From assembly GCF_006539945.1 (NCBI RefSeq), contig NZ_BJNZ01000023.1:1-64000 (forward strand): 64,000 bases of DNA. Reading direction: 5' to 3'. This stretch comes from Cellulosimicrobium cellulans (GTDB taxonomy: Bacteria > Actinomycetota > Actinomycetes > Actinomycetales > Cellulomonadaceae). Under the pieces are notes generated by a model. That model worked only from the letters and a program-made list of their open reading frames with translations. It ran no database searches and was not told the DNA's origin. Each line of letters begins with the position of its first letter. Position 1 is the stretch's first letter. The translations under genes were made by a program, and so were the position numbers. Positions 52,583-63,980 of the stretch are shown here, piece by piece.

Positions 52583-53413
52583 TCAGGTCTCGCCCGACGT
52601 CGGGCGACCGCGCGCCCGGACGTCGTGGTCGTGGCCTGCGTGAGCATGGCCGTCGTGGTCTCGGAGAGGGCGGGCCGCCCGCGGTGCGGGCACCGGGACG
52701 GGCATGCCCACCGGGACGTTCGTCGTGCACGCGTGCGCGCCCGTCGCGAGCGTCGAGAGGCGCTGCACGTGCGAGCCGAGCAGCTTGGCGAAGACCTGCG
52801 CCTCCGCCTCGCAGAGCTGGGGGAACTCCTCGGCCACGTGCTGCACCGGGCAGTGGCCCTGGCACAGCTGCACCGCGGAGGTGCCGGGCACGGGGCGCAC
52901 GCTCGCCGCGTAGCCGTCGTCCGCGAGCGCCGCCGCGAGCTGGGCGGCCCGCCCCTCGACGTCGTCCGCGTCGAGCCGGCCGGCATAGCGGTCGGCGAGC
53001 TCGGTGAGCCGGTCCTGCGCGAACCGCTCGACGGCGTCCGGCCCGGCGACGTCGCGCAGGTACCGCAGCGCCTGCGTCGCGAGATCGGCGTAGGTGCCGC
53101 TGAGCTCGCCCTGGCCGGCCGACGTCGTCACGTAGCGTCGTGCGGGGCGGCCCCGCAGGCCGGTCGGGTGCCCGGCGTCGTGCACGGCGACGAGGTCGTC
53201 CTCCTCGAGGAGGGCGAGGTGGCGCCGCACGGCGGCAGGCGTGAGCCCGAGCGTGGCGGCGAGGTCGGCGGCACTCACGGGGCCCGCGCTCGCCACGAGC
53301 TCGAGCACGCGCTCGCGCGTGCGGCGGTCGGCGTCGGCGGCGGGAACGACGGTCTGCCCGCCCGCCGGGGTGGCAGGGCGCAGCGCGTCCGGTCGGACGG
53401 GTCCTGCGGCCAT
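52583..53413 (-). CDS. sufR: SufR-type Fe-S-dependent transcriptional regulator
   Basis: A 276-residue repressor. A winged helix-turn-helix (about 32-95; [27 protein letters not shown]) precedes a cluster domain with C184, C188, C201 and C229 ([22 protein letters not shown]). The C-terminus is His-rich ([13 protein letters not shown]), perhaps binding metal. By homology it represses the suf genes when its cluster is intact. The ATG at MAAGPVRP has GGGAGGTGAG upstream. It is the first gene of the SUF operon. Confidence 0.93.
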   Translation of the reverse strand: MAAGPVRPDALRPATPAGGQTVVPAADADRRTRERVLELVASAGPVSAADLAATLGLTPAAVRRHLALLEEDDLVAVHDAGHPTGLRGRPARRYVTTSAGQGELSGTYADLATQALRYLRDVAGPDAVERFAQDRLTELADRYAGRLDADDVEGRAAQLAAALADDGYAASVRPVPGTSAVQLCQGHCPVQHVAEEFPQLCEAEAQVFAKLLGSHVQRLSTLATGAHACTTNVPVGMPVPVPAPRAARPLRDHDGHAHAGHDHDVRARGRPTSGET

Positions 53414-53483
53414 GCTCACCTCCCGTGGTTCGTCCCGTGGGCGCGCGTGCGCGTGGCGCTGCCTGACACGGGGTGACAGATCT

Positions 53484-53512
53484 GGAACCGATATAGACAA
53501 CATGGTTGTTCC
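53484..53512 (-). promoter_or_regulatory. SufR operator/promoter
   Basis: A perfect ACAAC-ATG-GTTGT repeat (53497-53509) lies inside a wider GGAAC...GTTCC repeat (53484-53512). On the minus strand a TATATC box follows it about 10 bases on. Its location between the sufR start and the divergent ABC operon suits autoregulation. Confidence 0.55.
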
Positions 53513-53633
53513 CTAATTGCCCGAACGCAAGCAAGGCGACCCTCAGACCACCCCCTGGGGTGCCGAGATGTGGCGTACGCGACACCCGCACGGTCCGGGC
53601 CGGGCGAGGGCCGTCCGCGGCGGGCCCGCCCCC

Positions 53634-53639
53634 TAGAAT
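53634..53639 (+). promoter_or_regulatory. -10 box TAGAAT of the ABC operon
   Basis: It ends 7 bases before the GTG of the ATPase gene, so the message is probably leaderless. No clear -35. Confidence 0.55.
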
Positions 53640-53646
53640 CGGCCGG

Positions 53647-54605
<959 letters not shown>

Positions 54606-54609
<4 letters not shown>

Positions 54610-55400
54610 GCACGACCCCGCCGACGACGTCCGAGTCCCCGACCGTGGCCGCCGAGCTCGCCGCGCCCGCGTGGCGCCGCGTCGTGGCGCAGACGACGTT
54701 CGAGACGCGCATGATCCTGCGCAACGGCGAGCAGCTCCTCGTCACGATCATCCTGCCCGTGATGCTCCTGCTCGGGCTCGTGCTCACGTCGTTCGTCGAC
54801 CTCGACACGGGCGGGGCCTCGCGCGTCGACTTCGTGACGCCCGGCGTCCTCGCGCTCGCCGTGATGTCGACGGCGTTCACGTCCCAGGCCATCGCGACGG
54901 CGTTCGACCGGCGCAACGGCGTCCTGCGCCTCATGTCCACCACTCCCCTGGGCCGCGGCGGCCTCCTCGCGGGCAAGGTGCTCGGCGTCCTCGCGGTCGA
55001 GGTGGTGCAGGTCGTCGTGATCACGGCCGTCGCGCTCTCGCTCGGATGGCAGCCCGACCCCGCGGGGATCCCCGCGGCCCTGCTCGCCGTGCTGCTCGGG
55101 ACCGCGGCGTTCACGTCGCTCGCGATGCTGCTCGCCGGGACGCTGCGCGCCGAGGGCGTGCTCGCGGTGGCGAACCTCGTGCTCGTGCTGCTCACCGTCG
55201 GTGGCGGCGTCCTCGTCCCGGCCGACCAGCTCCCCGGTCCGCTCGAGCACGTCGCGCTCCTGCTGCCGTCGGGCGCGCTGGGCGAGGCGATGCGCGGCGC
55301 CCTGCTCGACGGCTCCGTGCCGCCGTTCTCCGTCGTCGTGCTGCTGGGCTGGACCGCCGCGCTCGGCTGGGGCGCGGGCAAGCTCTTCCGCTGGACCTGA
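54606..55400 (+). CDS. ABC-2 type transporter permease
   Basis: A 264-residue membrane subunit with six helices. It contains LPVMLLLGLVLTSFVDLD, then a cytosolic FDRRNGVLRLMSTTPLGRGGLLAGK and typical helices to the end. The ATG overlaps the ATPase stop by four bases. Confidence 0.9.
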
Positions 55401-55465
55401 GCCCCGGGCCCATCTCACACCCGCAGGATTCCGGGGCTGCGCCGTCGTCCCGATACCGTGGGACC

Positions 55466-56431
55466 GTGAGCACCCCGCCCCCCGCGCTCGACCCCGCTCC
55501 CGCCGACAGCCCCGCAGGCGCCGCCTCCGGCGACGGCGCCGCGCGCCCGGACCGGCTCGCGCCGCTGCGCCGCTGGACCCGGCCGGTGCTCGTCGCGAAC
55601 CTCGTGGCGCAGATCGGCATCATCGTCACGGGCGGTGCCGTGCGGCTCACGGGCTCGGGGCTCGGGTGCTCGACCTGGCCGCAGTGCGAGCCCGGGCAGT
55701 TCGCGGCGAAGTTCCACCCCGAGACGACGTACCACCAGTTCATCGAGTACGGGAACCGCACGCTCACCGGGGTGCTGAGCGTCATCGCGATCGCGGCCCT
55801 CGTGCTCGTGTGGACGGACCGCTCGCGCATCCTGTCCTACCGGCTCCTCGGCGCCGTCCCCCTGCTCGGCGTCGCCGCGCAGGCGGTCATCGGCGGCGTG
55901 ATCGTCCTGCTGCACCTGCACCCGGGGTGGGTGTCGCTGCACTTCGTCGTGTCGGCCGCGCTCGTCTCCGTCTCGCTGCTCCTCCTGCACCGGTCCGGGG
56001 AGGGCGACGGGCCGCCCGTCCCGACGGTCGCGCCACGCCCGCGCGCGCTCGCCTGGACCCTGTACGGGCTCACCGCGGTCGTCGTGGTCCTCGGCGTCAT
56101 CGTCACGGGCGCCGGCCCGCACAGCGGCGACGAGGAGGTCGGCTACCGCTTCGCCGTCGACCCCGCGCTCATGAGCAAGCTCCACGCGTGGGCGGTGTGG
56201 GTGTTCGTCGCCGTCCTCGTCGCGTACCTCGTGAGCGTCCGCCGCGGGCCGCGGCAAGTGCGCCGGGCGGCCTGGATCCTGCTCGCGATCACCCTGGGCC
56301 AGGGACTGATCGGGTACGTCCAGTACTTCACGGGCCTGCCCGCGCTCCTCGTCGGCCTGCACATGCTCGGCTCGGCGCTCCTCGTCGCCGGCTCCACGCG
56401 GGTCGTCCTGACGACTCGCACCCGCGCCTGA
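55466..56431 (+). CDS. ctaA: Heme A synthase (COX15/CtaA family)
   Basis: A 321-residue protein with eight helices that oxidises heme O to heme A for aa3-type cytochrome oxidase. Visible motifs are TGGAVRLTGSGLGCSTWPQC, the heme histidines in HQFIEYGNRTLTG, LHLHPGW, KLHAWAVWVF and GLHMLGSAL. GTG start 65 bases after the permease stop. The region has the same arrangement as Rv1456c. Confidence 0.92.
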   Translation: MSTPPPALDPAPADSPAGAASGDGAARPDRLAPLRRWTRPVLVANLVAQIGIIVTGGAVRLTGSGLGCSTWPQCEPGQFAAKFHPETTYHQFIEYGNRTLTGVLSVIAIAALVLVWTDRSRILSYRLLGAVPLLGVAAQAVIGGVIVLLHLHPGWVSLHFVVSAALVSVSLLLLHRSGEGDGPPVPTVAPRPRALAWTLYGLTAVVVVLGVIVTGAGPHSGDEEVGYRFAVDPALMSKLHAWAVWVFVAVLVAYLVSVRRGPRQVRRAAWILLAITLGQGLIGYVQYFTGLPALLVGLHMLGSALLVAGSTRVVLTTRTRA

Positions 56432-56480
56432 GCGGGCGGTGACCCGGGCCTGAGCGGCCCGAGCCACCGCTACGTCAGCG

Positions 56481-56520
56481 CCCGCCAGCGCCAGTCGGCG
56501 CCAGTCAGCGCCAGAGCGCG
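56481..56520. repeat. Short tandem repeat, 10-base unit
   Basis: About three diverged copies of CCAGTCGGCG (56491, 56501, partly 56481 and 56511) cover the stop codon of the patatin gene and the spacer after it. Confidence 0.55.
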
Positions 56521-57479
56521 GCCACGCGCTCCGCGAGCGCGGTGCCCCGCTCGTACCCGGCCTCGGCCGCCGCCGGCCGGAGCGACAGGTCCATGGCCTG
56601 CGGGCCGAACAGGTGGTCGGCCGCGGGCCCCGGGACGATCACCTCGACCTCGCTCCCCCGCCCCCGCAGCTCGTCGACCTGGGCCGAGAGCTGGAGGCCC
56701 CAGCCCAGCGGCGCCCGCGTCCGGCCCCCGAACGGCGACAGCACCAGCACGCGCCGGTGCCCCGCCGCCAGGTCCGCGTTCTCGTTGCGGCGATATCCGC
56801 CGTCGAGGTACTGCCCCTCCCCGACCCGGTAGGCGAACCCGCTCGCGCAGCTCGCCGCGACGGCGTCGACGAGGTCCACCCCGCTCTGCCGGTCGAAGAC
56901 CGCGGGCTCACCGGTCCGCGCGTCGACGGCGGTGAGAAGGACGGCCGTCCGAGGCCAGGACGGTCTCGGCAGCCGTGCGGCGACGGTGGCCCGCCACCGG
57001 GCCTGCACGGCCTCGTCCGACGACCCGGGCAGCGCGAGCGCCGCCTCCCCGAGCCGGCGGCGCATGTCCGCTGCGTCCCGGGCACCGGCGATGACCGCGG
57101 CCGTCCGCGCCAACTGGTCTGCCGCCTGTCGCGTGCGGTCCACGCCCGCGGCCGGGCCGCCCGGCCCCGCCTGCGGGCGTGTCGGCGCGACGAGAGCGGC
57201 GGCGTACAGCTCCGCGGGCGTCGCGCCGGCGAGCTGTGCTGCCGTCGTCGACCCGGCCGACGTCCCGACCGTCAGATCGGCCGTCGTGGACACGTCCAGC
57301 CCGGCGTCGGCCAGACCGGCGACGACGCCGATCAGCCACGCGTTGCCGGTCGATCCACCGCCCCCGAGGACGAGGGCGCGCCCGCCCGTCGTCGGGACGG
57401 CGCCGGAGGTCGTGGGATCAGGGAGCGAGGAACCTGCGGGCGCGGTGCCCGGTGCAGAAGAAGGTGTGGTGGTGCGCAA
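56505..57479 (-). CDS. Patatin-like phospholipase family protein
   Basis: A 324-residue acyl hydrolase. The oxyanion hole is GGGG at 39-42, the nucleophile S74 in GTSAGS and the catalytic aspartate D226 in LDGGYR. There is no signal peptide. The start appears to be TTG (weak AGAGG ribosome site); the 30 residues before GGRALVLGGGG are low in complexity. Upstream lies a 19-codon leader frame with a strong ribosome site and paired direct repeats, so expression may be controlled through the leader. Confidence 0.87.
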   Translation of the reverse strand: MRTTTPSSAPGTAPAGSSLPDPTTSGAVPTTGGRALVLGGGGSTGNAWLIGVVAGLADAGLDVSTTADLTVGTSAGSTTAAQLAGATPAELYAAALVAPTRPQAGPGGPAAGVDRTRQAADQLARTAAVIAGARDAADMRRRLGEAALALPGSSDEAVQARWRATVAARLPRPSWPRTAVLLTAVDARTGEPAVFDRQSGVDLVDAVAASCASGFAYRVGEGQYLDGGYRRNENADLAAGHRRVLVLSPFGGRTRAPLGWGLQLSAQVDELRGRGSEVEVIVPGPAADHLFGPQAMDLSLRPAAAEAGYERGTALAERVAALWR

Positions 57480-57524
57480 GGGAGTCGCCTCTCGCGATGG
57501 TGCGGCGAGCGCTCCCGACGACGA

Positions 57525-57584
57525 CTACGGCCGTCGCGCGGTCGTGCGCAGCGAGGGAGCGCCCGGTACGGACACAGCGTTCAC
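57525..57584 (-). CDS. Putative 19-residue leader peptide
   Basis: A GTG preceded by GAGGAGGTGAG at ideal spacing opens a frame of 19 codons ending in TAG, 45 bases before the patatin TTG. The peptide (VNAVSVPGAPSLRTTARRP) has no runs of one regulatory amino acid. The ribosome site is much stronger than that of the downstream gene. It may be a leader or a coupling frame; it may also be chance. Confidence 0.4.
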   Translation of the reverse strand: MNAVSVPGAPSLRTTARRP

Positions 57585-57607
57585 GGGGCTCACCTCCTCG
57601 GCTCGGT

Positions 57608-57637
57608 GCACGATCAGACCCGACGCTAGCACGATCA
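57608..57637 (-). promoter_or_regulatory. Direct repeats flanking a -10 box
   Basis: TGATCGTGC occurs twice on the minus strand (57637-57629 and 57616-57608), with a 21-base period, i.e. two helical turns. TAGCGT (57628-57623) lies between them, 39 bases before the leader GTG. Confidence 0.5.
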
Positions 57638-57982
57638 CCCGGCGCGACGTCGTCGCGCCCTCGGGCCTGCGCGTGCAAAGGCCCCCGAGGAAGGCTGGCG
57701 CCGGACGACGGCGACGCGCCGACGGTGCAGTCGGTGTGTCGCGCGGGACGCGTCGCCCTCCCTCGTCGACGACACCGGCAGAGCCGTCGGTCGGGGCGGT
57801 CCGGGGCTCGCGGAACGTCAACGGCGTCCACCCGAGCGGCACGAGGCCGGGCACCGTCGCCCGGGCCCGGTCCGCCGCGTCCGACCAGCCCTGGGCGGCG
57901 GGGACGGCGACGAGGTCGGGAAGAGGTGAGCCCGCGCCCGCGGACCCTACCCGAGGCGGTTCCGACAGGTGGCTCTGGACCG

Positions 57983-58639
57983 TCAGCCGCCGCGGCGCTC
58001 CGGCCACGGCGCGTCGGCCGGACGCAGCGACGCCCAGCCGCCCGCGCGCGACGCGGCGGCGGCCAGGATCCCGACGACCGCAGAGGGGTTGTGCAGCTCG
58101 CCCGCGAGGACGCCGCGCAGCGCCTCGTCGAGGGGCACCCACCGCAGCTCCATGTCGCGCTCCTCGGCCTCACGCTCGAACCGCTCACCCTCGGGGACGG
58201 GCGAGAGGTCGCGCGCGAGGAAGACGCGCAGCGCCTCGTTGGAGCCGCCCGGCGTCGTGAAGTAGTCGACGAGGACGTCCCAGCGCGCGGCCTGGAGGTC
58301 GGACTCCTCGGCGAGCTCGCGGGCCGCGGCGAGCCGCCCGTCCTCCCCGACGACGTCGAGGAGGCCTGCCGGCACCTCCCACAGCTCGCGCCGGACGGGG
58401 TGACGGTACTGGCGCAGCAGGAGCACGCGCTCGTCGTCGTCCAGCGCGACGATCGCCACGGCGCCCGGGTGGTCGAGGTACTCCCGCGTGACGCGCCCGT
58501 CGTCGAGCTCGACGACGTCGGAGCGGAGGTCGAAGACGCGACCGTGGTGCACGACCGACGTCTCGGCGACCGGGCGCGGCGCGAGCGCGTCGACCGTGGG
58601 GCGCTCCGTGGCCGACGGAACGCCCGCCTCGGTGCCCAC
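57983..58639 (-). CDS. NUDIX hydrolase, ADP-ribose pyrophosphatase type
   Basis: A 218-residue NUDIX protein. The box deviates from consensus: the glycine-to-glutamate spacing is one residue longer and the final GU is DL (RELAEESDL). The context EVPAGLLD and the downstream EERDMELRWVPLDEAL match ADP-ribose diphosphatases. The GTG start directly abuts the pyrG stop, so it is cotranscribed with pyrG, as in M. tuberculosis (Rv1699-Rv1700). Confidence 0.87.
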   Translation of the reverse strand: MGTEAGVPSATERPTVDALAPRPVAETSVVHHGRVFDLRSDVVELDDGRVTREYLDHPGAVAIVALDDDERVLLLRQYRHPVRRELWEVPAGLLDVVGEDGRLAAARELAEESDLQAARWDVLVDYFTTPGGSNEALRVFLARDLSPVPEGERFEREAEERDMELRWVPLDEALRGVLAGELHNPSAVVGILAAAASRAGGWASLRPADAPWPERRGG

Positions 58640-60325
<1,686 letters not shown>

Positions 60326-60333
60326 GGAACTCC

Positions 60334-60339
60334 ATCCTA
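60334..60339 (-). promoter_or_regulatory. -10 box TAGGAT of pyrG
   Basis: It is on the minus strand, 8 bases from the GTG. The -35 position is not conserved. A short hairpin (GCGTGCC/GGCACGC, 60343-60363) directly upstream may end murJ transcription. Confidence 0.45.
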
Positions 60340-60342
60340 ACA

Positions 60343-60363
60343 GCGTGCCCGACGACGGCACGC
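60343..60363 (-). terminator. Weak hairpin after murJ
   Basis: A 7-base perfect stem GCGTGCC / GGCACGC with a 7-base loop lies 26 bases after the murJ stop. Confidence 0.4.
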
Positions 60364-60389
60364 GGACCGGGCAGTGCGACGCACCACGT

Positions 60390-62033
60390 CTACGAGGCCG
60401 GCTCGTCCTCCGGGGGCGTGCCGCCCGCCCGGCCCCGACGCAGGACGCCGAGCAGGGCCGCGCGGTCCCCCGCGAGCGACACCCCGACGACGACCGTGCC
60501 CGCGACGAGCGCCGCGAGCGCCCCGACCCCGACCGCAGGAAGCCAGCCCGCGCCGTCGGGCAGGAGAGCGCCCGAGACCGCCGAGCCCGCCAGCGCACCG
60601 AGGGCCACGCCCACGGCGACGACCACGAGGGTCCGCGGGACCCCGCGCGTCGCCTCGGGCCCCGCGCGACGGCGCGTCGCGACGAGCAGCCCGGCGCCCG
60701 CGACCGACATGCCGACCGCGGTCGCCAGGCCGAGCTGGAGCAGGACCCCCGCCTGGTCCCGGACGCCGGTCACGGCCGGGAGGACGTACGCCGTCGCCGC
60801 CACGACGAGCCACCCCGCGGCGGTCACGACGACCGCGACGCGCTGGCGGTCGATCGTGTACAGCGCGCGCGACAGGTGGAGGATCAGCGAGAACCCGACG
60901 ATGCCGACGGCCATGCCCGCGACGGCACCCCCGAGGCCCGTGACCGAGCCCTTCGCGATGACGGCGAACACGGCCTCCACGGCCGCGGACGCCGCGATCA
61001 GGGCCGCGGCGCCCAGGCCTGCCACCACGAGCAGGGTGCGCGTCGTGGTCGCGAGGAGGCGCCGGTAGGCGTCGTGGCGCGCGTGCGCGACGTGCTCGGC
61101 GAGGCGCGGGAACGCGCTCGTCGCGAGCGGGAAAGCCAGCACCGCGTAGGGCAGCAGGTACACCTGCTGCGCGAACCAGTACGTCGGGAAGGTCTGCTCC
61201 GGCCCGTACCGGTAGGCGGCTCCCATGATCGCCAGCACCGAGAGCTGCTGCGCGACGAGCGCCCCGACCCCCGCGAACGCGAGGTTGCGCGCCCGGACGG
61301 CCTCCCCGCCCGGGAACCGCAGGGTGGGGCGCAGCCGGACGCCCAACCGGTGCACCGGGAGGACGAGCGGCAACGCGAGGACCGCCACGCCCGCCGTCGT
61401 GCCCCAGCCCAGCCACGCGATGGCGTCCCCCGACACGGCGGCCACGTCCTTCGGGTCATCCGCGAGGCCGGCGAAGACGAGGAAGACCACGATGACCGCG
61501 AGGCTCGACAGCAGCGGCGAGAACGCCTGCCAGAAGAAGCGCTTGTGCGCCTGCAGGATGCTCCCGAGCACGACCGCCAGCCCGTAGAGCGGGACCTGGA
61601 GCGCGAACACCCGCACGAACGTCGCGGTGACGTCGACGAGCTCCGGGTGCTCGCTCATGAGGAGCAGGGCGATCGGCTGCGCGAGGAGCGCGAGCAACCC
61701 TCCGAGGGGGACGAGCACGACGAGCGTCCACCCGAGCAGGGCCGACGCGATGCGCGAGACCTCGGTGCCCGACCGGCGGACGATCGGCCCGGCGAGGAGC
61801 GGGACGACCGCCCCCGCGAGCGCTCCGCCCGCCGCGACCTCGAACAGCACGTTCGGCAGGAGGTTCGCTGCCGTGAACGCCGACCCGACGCCCTCGGTAC
61901 CGACCGCCGCGGACTGCACGAGCGACCGCGCGAAGCCGACGAGCCGGCTCGCGATCGTCACGAGCGTGATCATCGCGGCGGCGCCCGCCAGGGTGCCCGT
62001 GGCGGCGCGCAGCCGCCCCGCCCGCGTGCTCAC
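60390..62033 (-). CDS. murJ: MurJ-type lipid II flippase (MviN family)
   Basis: A 547-residue protein of 14 helices. Conserved pieces are [68 protein letters not shown] and [12 protein letters not shown]. It should flip lipid-linked saccharide precursors across the membrane. GTG start overlaps the stop of the MraY-like gene by four bases. Another MurJ probably exists near oriC in actinobacteria, so this may be a second flippase for a particular polymer. Confidence 0.88.
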   Translation of the reverse strand: MSTRAGRLRAATGTLAGAAAMITLVTIASRLVGFARSLVQSAAVGTEGVGSAFTAANLLPNVLFEVAAGGALAGAVVPLLAGPIVRRSGTEVSRIASALLGWTLVVLVPLGGLLALLAQPIALLLMSEHPELVDVTATFVRVFALQVPLYGLAVVLGSILQAHKRFFWQAFSPLLSSLAVIVVFLVFAGLADDPKDVAAVSGDAIAWLGWGTTAGVAVLALPLVLPVHRLGVRLRPTLRFPGGEAVRARNLAFAGVGALVAQQLSVLAIMGAAYRYGPEQTFPTYWFAQQVYLLPYAVLAFPLATSAFPRLAEHVAHARHDAYRRLLATTTRTLLVVAGLGAAALIAASAAVEAVFAVIAKGSVTGLGGAVAGMAVGIVGFSLILHLSRALYTIDRQRVAVVVTAAGWLVVAATAYVLPAVTGVRDQAGVLLQLGLATAVGMSVAGAGLLVATRRRAGPEATRGVPRTLVVVAVGVALGALAGSAVSGALLPDGAGWLPAVGVGALAALVAGTVVVGVSLAGDRAALLGVLRRGRAGGTPPEDEPAS

Positions 62034-62869
62034 GCGGGGCGCCGGCCCCACGAGTCCACGCGCCGCAGCACGTCGTTGCCCTCGATGACCTTCGAGAAGC
62101 TCACCTTCTCGCTCGCGAGGGTCAGGCCCACCACGCCCGCGAGCGCGAGCCAGCGCACCGCGCGGGGCGCGGCGAACGCGACCTGGGAGCCGAGCGCGGC
62201 GCCGAGCGCGTTCGCGCCGCAGTCGCCGAGCATGTCGCGCTCGCCCAGGTCACCGGGAGCCGCGGCGACGGCAGCCCCGAGGACTGCGCCCGTCGTCGGG
62301 GCCGCGGAGGAGCCGAGGTAGGGCAGGGACGCCGCCCCGGCGGCCTTGAGCGCGCGGCCCGGGCGCAGGTCGAGGAGGTTGAGCAGGTTGGCCGTGCCGG
62401 CCATGAGCGCGCCGTTCACGCCGACGTCCACGAGGTGGCCGAACGCCCCGCCCGTGCGACGCGTCCCGATCGCCGCCGCGACGAGCGAGACGCCGCTGAT
62501 CCCGAGGATCTTCATCGCGCCCGTCGTCACGCGACCCTCGGCGAGCGCGCCGAGGTGCCCGCGCAGGCCCTTCGTCCGGGTCGACGTGTCCTCCGCGAGG
62601 TCATCGACGAGGCCGAACGCGCCCGCGCTCGCCGTCGCGAGGGCGACCGCGCCGCGCGTGCGGGCGTCACCCCCCGCCGCGAGCGTCCCGGCGACGAGGC
62701 CGGCCGCGACCGCCGGGCCCTCGAGCAGGCTGATCGGCTCGCCCCGGTGGTTGGTGCGCGTCCAGCGCCCGGCGCCGCCCGGCGGGCGCGACCCGGCCGC
62801 GCGCCGCGCCGTCGCGGTCACGACGGCGGCGACCCGGGCCGCGGCGAGGGTCCGCAGCGCGCGCCCCAC
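62030..62869 (-). CDS. MraY/WecA-like polyprenyl-phosphate sugar-1-phosphate transferase homologue
   Basis: A 279-residue membrane protein with about eight helices. It carries reduced versions of the PNPT family motifs: TNHRGEPISLLEGPA, an aspartate pair D89-D90 in GLVDDLAED, NLLDLRPG (164-171) and GDCGAN (215-220). The canonical DGxDGL is missing, so activity is uncertain. GTG start; cotranscribed with steB-like and murJ. The adjacent flippase suggests a lipid-linked glycan pathway. Confidence 0.7.
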   Translation of the reverse strand: MGRALRTLAAARVAAVVTATARRAAGSRPPGGAGRWTRTNHRGEPISLLEGPAVAAGLVAGTLAAGGDARTRGAVALATASAGAFGLVDDLAEDTSTRTKGLRGHLGALAEGRVTTGAMKILGISGVSLVAAAIGTRRTGGAFGHLVDVGVNGALMAGTANLLNLLDLRPGRALKAAGAASLPYLGSSAAPTTGAVLGAAVAAAPGDLGERDMLGDCGANALGAALGSQVAFAAPRAVRWLALAGVVGLTLASEKVSFSKVIEGNDVLRRVDSWGRRPA

Positions 62870-62870
62870 G

Positions 62871-63980
62871 TCAGCCCTCCCCCGCGCCGGCGGTGGTCTG
62901 CTCGACGTCGGCGGTGGTGCCGTCCTCCGTGTCGCCCGGGGTGCCCCCCGCGGTGTCGCCCGCGGCGGCGTCCTGGGCGCCCGCGTCGGAGGACGTCGTG
63001 CGCGTCACCGGCGGGAGCTCGACGGCCGGCGGGAGAACCGCCGTCGCGCTCTCCTCGAACCCGAACTGCCCGACCTGGTCCGCGATGCGCGCCGCGAGGG
63101 CGAGCGGGACGTTGATCCGGCCCGGCTCCGCCTCGATCCCGCTCACGGTGGAGAGCGACGCGGCGAGGTCGTCGTTCGCCCGGATGGTCGACACCACGTC
63201 ACCGCTCACCGCCGTCGGGCCGGCGACGAGCGCCGCCTCGGCGACCTCCTGGGCGGCGACGGCGACCTGGACCTCGATGTCGACGACGTACGTGTCGGGC
63301 GCGGGCGCCTCCTCCCCCTCGGCCGCCGGAGCGGCCTGCTCGGGGGCGGGCCCGCCCAGCAGCAGGACGACGTCGGCCGGCAGGGTCTGCTCGGACACCA
63401 CGTCGACCAGCGCGAAACGCTCCAGGAGCGCCTCGAGCTCGATCGCCTCCGGGCTGCGCTCCTCGGAGCTCGTCGGGGCGGCACCGGTGAGCGCGAGCGC
63501 GAGCGCGCGGGCGAGCCGCTGATCGGGGGTCGCGTCCTGCGGGACCTCGCCCAGCTTCTCCCCGAGGCCCTCGGCCACCGTCTGGCGCGCGCTCTCCTCG
63601 TCCTGGCTCGTCCACGAGTCCGTCAGTCGGACGTGGCCGACGACCGACGCGCCGGCCGTCTCGAGCTGCTCGGCGATCGCGTCGTCCCGCTCGTTGTCCG
63701 CCCCGTCCAGGTCGACGACGGCGACACGACGGTCCTGGAGCGACCCGGCCACGAGCTGCGGCCCTGCCGCCTCGATGTACCGCGAGTCGTCGCCGAGCGT
63801 CACGTTCGCCTCGTCGAGCTGGTCGCGGAGCTCGTTGCGCTCGCTGCGCAGCTGCTCCACCTGCCCGGTGAGCTGGTCGCCGATGGCGCCCTGGAGCGGG
63901 CCGGCGCCGAGGATGATCCCGACGGCCAGGGCCAGGAAGACCGAGATCAACGAGACGATGTGGTACCTGAAGTCGATCAC
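62871..63980 (-). CDS. SteB/MctB-like single-span membrane protein (copper transporter family)
   Basis: A 369-residue protein. An N-terminal helix (about 8-28; YHIVSLISVFLALAVGIILG) is followed by a coiled coil (35-60) and an extracytoplasmic domain, with an acidic Ala/Gly-rich tail. It is annotated as copper transporter after M. tuberculosis MctB (Rv1698); in Corynebacterium the homologue SteB acts in cell separation with SteA. The place near pyrG is the same as for Rv1698. GTG start with GAAGGAC ahead. The partner steA would lie off the right edge. Confidence 0.85.
   Translation of the reverse strand: MIDFRYHIVSLISVFLALAVGIILGAGPLQGAIGDQLTGQVEQLRSERNELRDQLDEANVTLGDDSRYIEAAGPQLVAGSLQDRRVAVVDLDGADNERDDAIAEQLETAGASVVGHVRLTDSWTSQDEESARQTVAEGLGEKLGEVPQDATPDQRLARALALALTGAAPTSSEERSPEAIELEALLERFALVDVVSEQTLPADVVLLLGGPAPEQAAPAAEGEEAPAPDTYVVDIEVQVAVAAQEVAEAALVAGPTAVSGDVVSTIRANDDLAASLSTVSGIEAEPGRINVPLALAARIADQVGQFGFEESATAVLPPAVELPPVTRTTSSDAGAQDAAAGDTAGGTPGDTEDGTTADVEQTTAGAGEG

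Larger units (their letters stand above)
57480..57982. other. 503-base regulatory gap upstream of the patatin gene
   Basis: No conventional gene. On the minus strand it holds a TAGGGT box at 57944-57949, a TAGCGT box between two 9-base direct repeats, a strong ribosome site and a 19-codon frame. GGGAG...CTCCC complementarity between 57518 and 57482 could form a hairpin just before the TTG. Confidence 0.5.

Noticed and set aside
57585-57982. Minus-strand frame upstream of the 19-codon leader as a longer gene
   Set aside because: The frame is open, but it has no good start with ribosome site before 57584, its translation is Arg/Pro-rich, and it is not recognisable.
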